This document shows positions 41,309-64,000 of a stretch of 64,000 nucleotides of DNA, in pieces (the first letter of the stretch is position 1; every line of letters starts with the position of its first letter). A program made the translations under genes and the position numbers. The stretch lies in contig KV908337.1 of the NCBI GenBank assembly GCA_002005505.1, positions 583,501 through 647,500 on the forward strand, given 5' to 3'. The notes under the pieces were generated by a model. That model searched no databases, had not been told where the DNA came from, and saw only the letters and a list, made by a program, of their open reading frames with translations. Source of the DNA: Botryococcus braunii (taxonomy: Eukaryota > Chlorophyta > Trebouxiophyceae).

Positions 41309-41493
41309 TGTAAGTATAGGTCAGCGGATCTTAAACCCAGGGTGGGTTGAATTATATTGTACTGCCTCAGACGCGTAGTCGGGCAACCGAGCGAACTACC
41401 TGAGCAAGGTTGTACTGCGAACCCAGATCACATGGCAAGTCAAAGAGCAATGCCAAGGACCACACTAGAGCATTATACCCTAGGAAATTTACA
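41309..41493 (-). repeat. G3-type LTR, internally deleted
   Basis: On the minus strand it runs TGTAAATTTCCTAGGG to ACTTACA, 185 bp against 260 bp in G3, with one internal block missing. On its outer side a purine-rich tract (minus strand GCCAAGGGGGAGGGCA, 41,494-41,509) directly precedes it, as in a 3' LTR. On its other side is a primer site, as in a 5' LTR. Confidence 0.78.
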
Positions 41494-41509
41494 TGCCCTC
41501 CCCCTTGGC

Positions 41510-42344
41510 ATAAGCTATGAGATGGTGTTTATGGCAATGGGGCCACAAACGTAAGACAGGGGTGTCACGAACCCTGCTTACTGTAAATATAGACATCACA
41601 CCTCCTATAGTTACTAATCAGCAAGTAAGAGGATTAAGTCCAAAAAGCAAGTTAGCACGACACAGACGAGGGACTCATCTGCTCAATGCTCGAATACCTT
41701 AACATTCTAAGGACTATCGTCTGCAAGGCGGATCCTCTAACTTAGGGGACGAACTCTCTAGACCGCACTCACACCAGTGATGAAACAATTAGGTTGAGTC
41801 CTCAGACTAGCACTTGTCCAAACCTTGAGTCCAGTTACCCTGCCTTGTAGTGCAACCTTCGCTTGAGGTGGCTTTCCAACAAAAGGCATAAGGCATATCG
41901 TCTAGAGCAGCAAGCCATACACAACTAATTGCCATACATGATGTATCTCATGGGTAAGATACCAAAGCAAGTCAGGCAAACACGGAACTATTTTTTGCAG
42001 CTACACTGCAACAGCAAGTGCATCACAAAATGGAGCCGTGGGTAAAGGAAACATAACCCATGCAAGACAAGTAGATAAGAGACATGCATGCAACCCAATT
42101 CATGATCCCTCTCCCTCCCAGACCCTTCCACCCTCCCTCCCTCCCAGGTCCAAGCTGGCTGGCGAAGTCCAAGGGTCATCAGCCGCAAGTGGCTGGAAAA
42201 GTCTCAAGGCCGCAAGTGGCTCATCAAGGGATGCCCGCAAGTGGGACTAAATTAAGAAAGGACTGGGGCAACTGCCACGTCGTCTGCCAAGTGGCGAACA
42301 TGGGCAAGGGGCTCCCAAGTGTTCTCAGTTTTATCATAGCCCAT
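41510..42344. other. No gene recognised, probably old retroelement sequence
   Basis: No ORF with homology. The purine tract at its left edge suggests it is the 3' non-coding part of a gypsy element on the minus strand whose integrase C-terminus is the next feature. Confidence 0.45.
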
Positions 42345-42742
42345 CTATTTGACCAAGTACCGCCAAGACTTTCCAACTCTCTTCTTAGCAATGATGGCCT
42401 CAACTTCGTAGACGCCGCCGCCACGCTTATCTGCATGCAAAGGAGGAGGTGAAGTAACAGTCATTGGTGAAGATGAAGACACATAAGGTTTCAGCTGGGA
42501 AACATGAATCACAGGATGGATGTTTACAGTCTCAGGCAAGAGAAGTCTAAAAGCTCTAGTACCAACTGCTGCAACAATAGTAAAGGGCCCAAAATACTTA
42601 GCTGATAATTAGACGAGAGCCCAGGTGAAAGCTGGTTTTTCCTTGCAGCCAGCAACACCTGGTCCCCCACCTTGAGAGGGTGGTCTCGTCTTTTTCTATC
42701 TGCATAAGACTTCCACTTAGCTGCATGCATGAAAACCATCAC
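42345..42742 (-). pseudogene. Ty3/gypsy integrase C-terminus, frameshifted
   Basis: Two overlapping minus-strand frames contain MHAAKWKSYADRKRRDHPLK and VGDQVLLAARKNQLSPG, then NIHPVIHVSQLKPYV and YEVEAIIAKKRVGKSWRYLV. These are the GPY/F-type C-terminal part of gypsy integrase followed by a chromodomain-like start. A frameshift lies between them near 42,540-42,610. Confidence 0.85.
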
Positions 42743-42743
42743 T

Positions 42744-42965
42744 GCACCTCAACTTGCACAACTGTTTATTGACAGGGTCTTATTAGGTTTGGTATGCCTA
42801 CATCCATTGTTAGTGATAGGGATCCTCGATTCACTCGTCACTTCTGGAAGGCCTTTGTGAAATTATTGGGTATTGAGATTGCTATGTCTACTGCTTACCA
42901 CCCTCAGACTAATGGACAGACAGAGAGGAGGAATCGGACCATGGAAGACATGTTAAGAGGGTTTG
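42744..42965 (+). pseudogene. Ty3/gypsy integrase core fragment
   Basis: The plus strand has [20 protein letters not shown] and [20 protein letters not shown], the second Asp and the Glu region of the integrase core. An upstream piece, [12 protein letters not shown], is in another frame. It is head to head with the integrase C-terminus on its left. Confidence 0.88.
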
Positions 42966-43127
42966 CATCGCGACCAACCCCTTCCATTCACTCCACCACC
43001 ACATCGGAGGAATAGAGTCAGAAGCAAAAAACTGATCAGCATCGACCACCTCACAATTTTGCATAGAAGCGGACCCTCTGATGAAGTACGGGACCTGTGA
43101 CTCAGCCAACACACTCCACACATGCAT
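42966..43127 (-). other. Possible further gypsy scrap
   Basis: The minus strand reads [18 protein letters not shown], which looks like gypsy Pol linker sequence, but the match is weak. Confidence 0.35.
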
Positions 43128-44666
43128 TCTCCCGGTGGTTGTTACTACATATGATTAACTGAGAAAAAGAGGAGAAAGCTACTCTTACCCTGGTGGTTTG
43201 CCATATCATTACACCCTTCCAGGAGCAAATTGTGGCAGGCGTGCAAATTAATCTTTTGTGTGAAATGTATATATTATATGATTGGTGACCTTTTATTGAG
43301 AACCATGAGGTACCTGAAATTGTTGGTTAATGCGTTCAGGTTGCCCGGAGCCCTCTTGCGCTCAAGCACTAAAACAATACATTACCTCATCTATGGTGGT
43401 TGTCAGTAGCAACATCTTGCTTGTTTTACTAGTTATCATTCATATGTAAAAATTATTGCATTGCTTGTCAGTATATCACAAATGCTTCGGAATTGAGTCA
43501 TCGGTGCTGTGCCCGCCTTCAGCATAATGTTGCTTGAGTGACTCAATGATGTAGGGCGCAATGCTTTGACTGTGAACTTATTGTGTTCGAACTCTAGGGC
43601 AATGAGAACTCTACATATGGATGTAATTATTGGCCTGGTACCCGAGATCTACGTGAAAGCCGGTGATCAATGAGTTGAAAGCCTTTTAAAACAATGAGTT
43701 TCTGTTATCTTTCATTTTATAAAATATTGATCCATGGATGCAAACTTTGTACCAGTGCTTTGTCTATAACTTGTCCACAAAGTATCCACGTGGTCACGTG
43801 TGCACAGGGTCAACCTGCAACAAGTTGGAGGAGGAGGAGGGGGGGGCTCCCGGGAGGGGGAGGAAAGGGTATCTTAGGCCAAGCTGCTACATGTTGCATT
43901 GGCAACAGCCTGCAGAACGCTCCTGAACTGTGTCAAAAAACCAATGTGACATACTTCCGGATACGCTTACCCAGTGGTCTTTGACCACGGCTACCAGCTC
44001 CGACCCTCTCATCAGGGTGGATCCATGTGGGATACACTCATGTGAGGTCATTCTCACATAAGCTTATGAAGTCTGAACTTTCTAGACCTTTCGTGTACTT
44101 CTGATTTGTCTACTTTACGGCTGCTTTACAGCGGGTTTGCTTCAGATATAATCCGCGGGGGTTCAAGGTCGAATCTGTAAGATGCGTAGTAAAAGCATTA
44201 CACGTGTGCATGTTATATTGCACCACATTGTTTATCAACCACGGTGCCCACCGTTGAAAATGGTCCCGTTGGGAGGGGCAAATGCCTGCAACCTCAAAAA
44301 GGTGTACGCGTTGTGGGCATGCATTTCAAAGGCGTTTGGACCGAGGCCTATCTTTCACGCTTCCATACTTACTTACCATTCCTGACAAAATTTGCTGGGC
44401 CGTGGGGTTGTATCACCGTGCAGACGGGCAACAATAAATTGCTTAGCTCTGGGTGCATTGTGCCTTGCTTGCATATATGATTAAGCCCCTAGAGTCTGGA
44501 CGTCTGGCGGCCACCCAATTTCCGCGACACCGAAGTCCTACATGTCATGTAACCCTCAATGTCAGTGACGCATTACGTAGGCCAGCACGTAATCTCAAAC
44601 ATTTACATGCCAAATCCTTGCACAGAGATAGCAACAATATGATATAGCTATAACATCTTGTTGCGA

Positions 44667-44766
44667 TGGGACATCCCATTACCATGGTAAAGAAAATTCC
44701 CAATATGTGGACTCTATAGTCCACATATTGGGAATTTTCTTTACCGTGGTAGTGATGAGAGGTCCC
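44667..44766. repeat. 100-bp fold-back element
   Basis: The arm GGTAAAGAAAATTCCCAATA and the bases after it are repeated inverted around a 5-bp CTATA-type centre, giving about 30 perfectly paired bases. Weaker pairing continues out to GGGAC/GTCCC. It may be a tiny MITE. Confidence 0.85.
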
Positions 44767-44866
44767 GTCGTAATGTGCTGCACAAAAGGACAAAACGTTT
44801 TGCGCAGTCGTTAGCCAGGATTCCGGAAGTCCAAGCCGAGTATCCGCCGAAGGTGCGTAGCACATG

Positions 44867-45075
44867 GCTCTGGTACAGCGTCAGCAATTATTTCCTGGTC
44901 CTACGAGACTGTTTTAAAAGGTTCCAAGACAGCCAATGGTACACTTCACTTCCGTTAGTAGCCCATGTCTGAGCTAATATGCCTCGCGAGCATATGTCTC
45001 TGGAACAGCGTCAACAAGGGTTTCCCGGTCCTTTGAGACTGTTTTAAAAGGTTCCAAGACAGCCAATGGTACATT
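44867..45075 (+). repeat. Diverged direct repeat pair, period about 131 bp
   Basis: Both copies (44,867-44,944 and 44,998-45,075) share CTCTGG.ACAGCGTCA and GACTGTTTTAAAAGGTTCCA in the same order. They differ by about 12 substitutions. Confidence 0.85.
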
Positions 45076-45109
45076 TAAGATAGCATGTCTGAGCTTACAT
45101 GTCTGAGCT

Positions 45110-45149
45110 AACAATATTCAAGTACTCGATCGAGTATTTGAATATTGTT
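45110..45149. repeat. 40-bp palindrome
   Basis: AACAATATTCAAGTACTCGA is followed at once by its inverted copy with one mismatch and no loop. Confidence 0.88.
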
Positions 45150-48100
45150 GTCGTAGATTTCTTCTGAGCAGATGACACGTCTATGCCACCCTTGGCTCGA
45201 AGGTTATGGTAACTGAGCATTCGGCACATCAAGATGGCTTTGGATCAAGTTTTGAAAGACCCAAACAACTTCGAGATTTTTCGTTGTGCCATGGTGGAAG
45301 AACAAGAGGAATTGTGAGTGAATTGCACTCGTATGTCTACCTTCAGACAACGCAACTCGGTATCTGATTACCCATCCATGTCGCATAACGGCATGATGGA
45401 AGCCATCCTCCCTTCATGAACATCCTGATATCATGATCGATCATGTTTATGCAAGCCCAGCTTTGTTTCATGATGGAATTATCGATCGTCATTGTAATCT
45501 GGCGGCTCGCTCGAGGAAAATCTTACAGCAATAAAGGAGGCTAAAACCCTCTTGATATACAAGTTGGGTTAGGGTTACAAGTTGAAACCCTCTTGAAATG
45601 GTCACAGGCCGTAACTAAACCCGCCCCCTCTTTTGCAGAGGGTCGCAAGAGGGCCTCTCACAAGTGGCCGTTCCCAGCAACTCATTCAAGTTTGAACCCT
45701 TGAAAAACAAAACCGAGAGCGGGTCAGGGCAACAAGGAAGGGTGACGTGTTCCCGCCGGCCGCATGCAGGAATTATGGTGTGCGGTTAGGATATGCGATA
45801 CTCTTTATTCTAATACTGCGGAGTGGAGCGTACCTTCCGGGCAGAACTTTGCTGCAAGGAAAATGAACGTGTGAACGTGTGACACCTGGTTTGCGGATTG
45901 GATATACGTAACTTAAACTTGAAAAGTGTGAAGTGTGGCGAGGTCGGCCACGTCTCTCGCTTGTGACCCCATGCCCCCTTTGTGCACCATCATGCGGGGT
46001 TATCTCTCACGTCCAGATGTTGCGGGTGCGGGCCTCCCATCTGCTTCAATTCACCCTCCTTCCCTGACGAGCTCCAGGAAGATCCTAATATCGGGGCCTC
46101 AGGCCCTGATCACACAGCCGCCAGCGGCAGCGATTTGATAGCTGCAATAATAATACCTTCTAAGCTGCCCGGACCAGCACTGCACCCACCCCATTCGGCA
46201 GAGACTTCCCGGCCCCGACAGTGGCCCCGCCCCCGACCCCGACCCCTGTGCCTTCCATCGAGCTGGACTTCTTTCTGAATGCTGAACACTGCAATGGCAC
46301 AGCCGAAACCACATTAGGAAAACAGAAGCCCCCACGCGAACACACCTGCTACGAACCGCAGCCGTCGACGCCGCGCTCGCTGCCTATCCAGACGTGAATG
46401 CCACTACAGTAAAGCCAAGTCCACACAGGAAAACACACAACCAAATATGCACTCCAGGCAGGCCGGCATCCAGAACCGATCTAGCCGGACCGTATCAACG
46501 CGGTTCATGAAGCCGGCGAAGCTGACGCCTGGGAACATGCAGAGGCGAAAAACGGACCTCCCAAGCAAATCGCCGCGACCCCTCCCCATTTTCACCTCTA
46601 CAACAGACAGACCTGTGCACACGCCATGCAAAAGGACGTCCACCTGCCACACGCAAAGTCGACAGCCGCGTCCATGCCGTACGCGAAGACGCCCCCACAC
46701 ACACACACGCCACTAAAACACTACATCACCCATACGTCACCACCCCGTCAAAATAACAATTCCCACTGGCACACGGACATCCCTGCCACGTGTGACCCCT
46801 CCACGCGCCACGGCGCGTCCCTCCCACTATGCACCGGTTCCCCCCTTTACATCAGGCCGGTGTCTCTTTGCCATGCCGGGGAAATCCTGCCCCTGGTTGG
46901 GGGGGGGGGGGCAATGGAACTCCGTCACGGCAGCATTATGATGCGAAATTGACCCCGGAATGCAGCTATCGAATCGCTGCCGCTGCCGACTGTGTGATCA
47001 GGGCCTAAAGCCCGAATATCGAGCTACAGAAGTCCCTCTCTCCACCAAGAAGAAAATTGGAAATGGGCAACGGGCAACACTTCAGGAACGATTGTACTTG
47101 CTCTTAGTGCGTGTCACCATGATGAGGCAGTCCGCACCCGTGCATAGACCATGGCGGTGACGAGCAGGGTACCGCGCTATCCTCATGTGATAGGGGGTCC
47201 ATCCCCAAAGCTACATATGTGCGTCTTTTGTCAGTGAGCAACGGCTGCCAATCATGCCGACTACTTACTACCTCGTTTAGTGGGCGGGGATCCAATGAAT
47301 TTGTGTTGGGTCCCGCTGACTCAAAAATGAAGTCCAAGATGTTTGAAACACAGTTTCAAAAATCCCCGCCCGGACCACCCTAGAAGCTTGAAGCTTCTTC
47401 TACTCCTGAGTAGACACTCCTTCTAGGGGATATCTCTGAAGTCCGCGACAGCACTTCTGGAATACGATGAGCCCAGAGTGCCATATCGTTAAGCAGTATG
47501 GGCTAAACGAAGCTTAGTTTTCAATGCACCAGGTGTACGTCAAGTCTGTATGCCTGCTTTAATTACAAATCATATTCAGAACAAAATCAAACATGTTCTG
47601 CGCGTTGAGGCAGAACATTTTGAAGGCACGCAAGGTTTGCAGTGTCAAGAAGGACAGCATCAGTTGGCCACGGAAACCACGTGGCTACCCTGGTGTTCAT
47701 GGCAGTGTGAGGTCATTTTCACATTTGCAAGAATCCGACGTTTGTGCAAGAGCGGTACGATGCTGAATGCATCTGCCATTTACAGTAAACTTTAGAAAAC
47801 CCTACTAAACAACGGCGTGCGATGCTTCCATGCACCACTTCAGTACACGCCCTCCAAATTCTGATAAGATGTCACAGTCGGGTGTCCTACGTCCAAAAGA
47901 AAGCGGTGCATTCAAATAAAAACACGATTTAATTGGAACATGGAATGTCCAGATCGGGGCCACCATGCGATACTTCGTATTGCAACCTTTGCCAAGGTTG
48001 CCTCATGCTCACTTTATAGCAAGCACCCACAAGCGCGCCTCAATGCCTTGGCAAGTAAGGCACAGGTTGACCACGCAATAGTACACGACTTGAATGAATG

Positions 48101-48420
48101 CTTGTACCTTGCCAATACCAACTTCTCAGAAAGATTTGTACGTGGAAGCCTTGCTCATGGTCACGAGCATGCCAATCTTATGTAAGCAACCACGAACTAC
48201 CCCGCCCCCCCCCCCCATCTCTCTCCACCCCCTTCATTCTCCCCTCCACCAGCCAGGCAGCTCGCCTTACTGCTTCCCTATTCCCTTCCTTTCTTGCTCT
48301 CAGAATGCCTGTCTGCTCTTCTAAAGCTCCGTGTCTTGGGTGCCATCTCCAATCGCAATGTCCTGTGCGTGCATCGTTCCTTGTGGGCACACATGCGCGC
48401 ACGCGCGCACACACACACGC

Positions 48421-48497
<77 letters not shown>

Positions 48498-48843
48498 CCC
48501 CCACGCACCCACCCACGTACCGCACCCAAGCGCACACGCACGCACCCACACACGCACATCACAGATTCAATGGCTTTAAGGAAGCCCGGTGTGTCGTTTA
48601 CAGATTAAAAAAGAAAAAAAAAAAAAAAAAAAGGGAAAGAAAAGATCTCTCAAAGCCGTGCAACGTAAAACGTATTGCCGTTCCTCCAGCTGGCTGGCGG
48701 GGGCGCAGAGTTCCCTCGTCCCAGGGGGTGCCAGAACTCCAAAACAACTCCTTGGGCCCGCAGATACATCGACAGGGTTTCGATCTCCCGAAGGAGCCCA
48801 CTATACTGCATCAATAAACTCTCCTTTCCGGCTCTGCAGAAGA

Positions 48844-52031
<3,188 letters not shown>

Positions 52032-54416
52032 CAGATCAATAGAGCAAAACTTGCGACGTAGTACAATTACTGGCCGTTAGGCAATTCCTTCCACCGTATG
52101 TTATTATACTCGGAACTAATTCAACAGGTACACAAGGTATAAGTATACGAGCGTCTAGCTCCGCAGTTACGGCAAGCTCACATTTCAAAACACACGTTAG
52201 ACCCCCAAACCATTGAGTGGCACATCGAGTTTGCCCATTCTTTCTATGTGCATCGCTAGTTTGAAATATGAAAAAGAGAAACTAGTGTTTGTGCCTTGCT
52301 AGCCGCGCTGCTGTGCTGTACCAGGAAAAAAGTGTGCTAGTAGTACTACGGTACTGCACACAAAGCGTCATGTGGGGGATCATGTGGGTGCAGCCTGAAA
52401 TGCGGGACTAGGGAATGCGCTAGTGCATGCCTGACAAAACTTGAACACACCAAGGATCGATGCCTGCATGTACCCGGCCCGTTTTGATGTGAGATACTGG
52501 TCACGTCTACCACCAGGACTCCCAAACAAACTGTCAGACACAGATACGATTCAAAGACAGCCAAACTACTGGAAACCCAAAATGAAATTGTCCCACCATT
52601 GATGACCACGTTAAAACAAGACACATTACATAGCAGGGGCACCCACAATGGAGACGGGACTTACACATACTTCACATACGGGCCCTGGGGGAACGGGCGA
52701 GCAGCCCAATTATGACTAAAACACTTACGACCCCCAGGTCGAACCTTGATTGGTGGGGGGTGCACGTGGGGATGGAGGATGGTGGGATGCGGGGGACATG
52801 TCGATGCAGATTGGAATGAAGGATTAGGGCATATGGCGCTGATTTGTCCTGCACTATGGTATTTATCCCGGTACCCCTGGGATTGGCACCACACTTGTTT
52901 TCCATACGTTTGGAAAGTCGTACAGCACTGGATTTCTCCCCACTATCATGTCAGTCCCGCTACCCGTGTTACAGGCACCCACACTTCTTTTCCATAAGGA
53001 TCCTCCCTCGGAGGACGTCTCCTGATTAAGTCCCCTACTAAGCACCCTTCCTGCACCACGTGTTTGTCTCATCTCCACAAGGACATGCAGCCACACGACT
53101 TCTTATTGCAATCATATGATGTGCGTCCATATGCATATGGATGCATGGCCCCTGGCTTCCGCGTACCAGCAGGATGTACGATACAAGGATCTTGTATCGT
53201 ACGGTTTTACTATGCTTTCACCTTTTCATTTAATTCAACAAGCTCTGTGGAAGGGAAGGGGGGCAGTTTGTATGATCGGATGGTTGTCTACAGATCTTAG
53301 CCCCTTGACACAATGACTTAAGCATTTAAATTTTTGAAATTTGGGTGGTCACATCGTTGTGCGCATGCAGATTTAGCTGGTCTGGGCAGATGTAAGAGCA
53401 ATGATTGAAGTCAGAATCCCTCGTATACACGGTGTGTAGCGTGTGGTGAAACAATCAAATTCCCCCGGGCCGCAGGACAGACACCTGATGGAAACTTGAC
53501 CACGTGATGGAAACATCGCCGGCCTCAAACTAAAAGTATATAATTTTTACAGCATTGCGCAAACACGAACGGCTCAAAGTAAGTAGATATACCTCATTTG
53601 TGTTTGTCTTACTGATGCGAGGCTCTTCAGATTGTTTACTGTTGGTAACCACCGGGAAGAGTATAACTTGCTTATGGCAATATGCAGCAAGACCGATACA
53701 CGCAAGTATTCATGTGCACGACCCGGCAAACAGGGAAAAAACTTTTAAATTTAACCTTTTAAACTTTTAAATTTGACTTGCAAGTGAGGCCAAGGGCAAT
53801 GGTACAAATATGCAAGTTGTAGTGACGTCCCCCAACAGCATGCTAGCGAGGGAGCCAGCTTAATGCATATGTCCTCTACTTACAGAGTTGAGATGCGCGT
53901 CAACTTGATAGACTGTCATTGTGACTTTAAACTGGACGTGTCCGCCAACTTCCTTATTAAACGGTGTGCCAAGTACAGCTGGCGTGGCTGGTAGGCTTAT
54001 GGACTGTAGCTGGGATCTACAAAACTACAGTATAAAGAGTAGCCGGATCGACGATACCACAGATGTAATTCTAAATCCGTTATTTCGGAGTATGCTGGGT
54101 GATAGGCACGGTTTTCAAAGTACCCAGTGTGCACACTTTTCAAAGCACCCAGTACCACGTGGTTTGAGGCATAAGTTGGCTGACAAGCACATCTAGTCAT
54201 CATGACGGGTAAAGTATAACTTCAGTTTTTCGTTCACTTCATTGTGCTTTTAGGCGTCCTTGGGTGAAAAGTTGTTGGCCTCTCAACGCCGCTAATTCTT
54301 ACTTCAACAGATTCGGCAACCGTTCTGACACAACTTCACGTACAAATTTCGCGCGAAGATTGCTATGCCAGCTGTGAGACACATCATTGAGCATCCACGT
54401 CTGAAGGTGTAGTATT
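52032..54416. other. Intergenic spacer between two co-directional genes
   Basis: No ORF with recognisable homology. It must hold the kinase promoter (right of 52,031 on the minus strand) and the TPR gene's 3' UTR. A perfect hairpin with 12-bp arms, GTACGATACAAG, lies at 53,176-53,202. Confidence 0.55.
53176..53202. repeat. Hairpin with 12-bp arms
   Basis: GTACGATACAAG, 3-base spacer, then the exact reverse complement. The context does not look like a terminator. Confidence 0.8.
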
Positions 54417-63879
<9,463 letters not shown>

Positions 63880-64000
63880 CTGCCCATGCCGCCCCACAAG
63901 CCCCCGGTTCATGGCAGCGATACAATTCATGGCAGCTATACAAGCAAAAAAAGGCCCCACGGAGAAGGTAGAACGCGTCAAATGGCAAGGAAGGAGACAT

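Larger units (their letters stand above)
43128..48603. other. Intergenic, no gene recognised
   Basis: I see no ORF with conserved motifs and no RNA gene. It contains hairpins at 44,667-44,766 and 45,110-45,149, a diverged direct repeat (44,867-44,944 and 44,998-45,075), a CA repeat at 48,404-48,494 and a poly-A run near 48,613-48,632. Confidence 0.5.

Overview
This is a eukaryotic nuclear window. It shows long-terminal-repeat (LTR) retrotransposons, GT-AG introns, long intronic microsatellites and two host genes split into short exons with matching splice phases. The ethanolamine-kinase-like gene resembles plant and animal relatives. The mix of Ty1/copia, chromodomain Ty3/gypsy and a STAND/TPR-type gene would fit a green-lineage alga or another protist with a large repeat-rich genome. 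The species cannot be named from sequence alone.

Positions 1-36,114 are a retrotransposon nest whose boundaries can be read to the base. A degenerate Ty3/gypsy element on the minus strand (here G3, 5' end near 36,114) received two copies of one Ty1/copia family. C1 (minus, 5,653-27,226, target-site duplication GTGGA) and C2 (plus, 27,235-34,295, duplication GAAGT) lie head to head, 8 bp apart, and form a very large palindrome. C1 was later split by a chromovirus-type gypsy element G1 (plus, 8,184-22,687, duplication CTCTC). G1 was split inside pol by a second gypsy element G2 (minus, 11,220-18,698, duplication AAGTT). LTR divergence by eye falls in the same order: about 0.7-1% in C1/C2, 2 differences in 490 bp in G1, none seen in G2. 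C2 keeps a single 1,741-codon gag-pol frame. C1, G1 and G2 each carry one readable lesion. Left of the nest are the 3' part of another copia element (C3), a copia gag fragment, a short ancestral-type LTR of the C family and a 580-bp inverted repeat of G3 protease sequence.

Positions 36,115-43,130 hold degenerate debris: a copia reverse-transcriptase fragment, CACTA-like termini, a 1.1-kb tandem duplication loaded with CA/GA/TA repeats, another G3-type LTR and two head-to-head gypsy integrase scraps. Positions 43,130-48,840 are non-coding as far as I can see, apart from hairpins and microsatellites.

Positions 48,844-52,031 (minus) hold a six-exon ethanolamine kinase gene predicted at 369 aa. 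Positions 54,417-64,000 (minus) hold the 3' part of a gene for a STAND-type protein: a post-NB-ARC helical segment followed by about ten TPR repeats, in twelve exons, continuing beyond the window. The two genes run in the same direction and are about 2.4 kb apart. Six introns of the TPR gene and one of the kinase gene contain long dinucleotide repeats.
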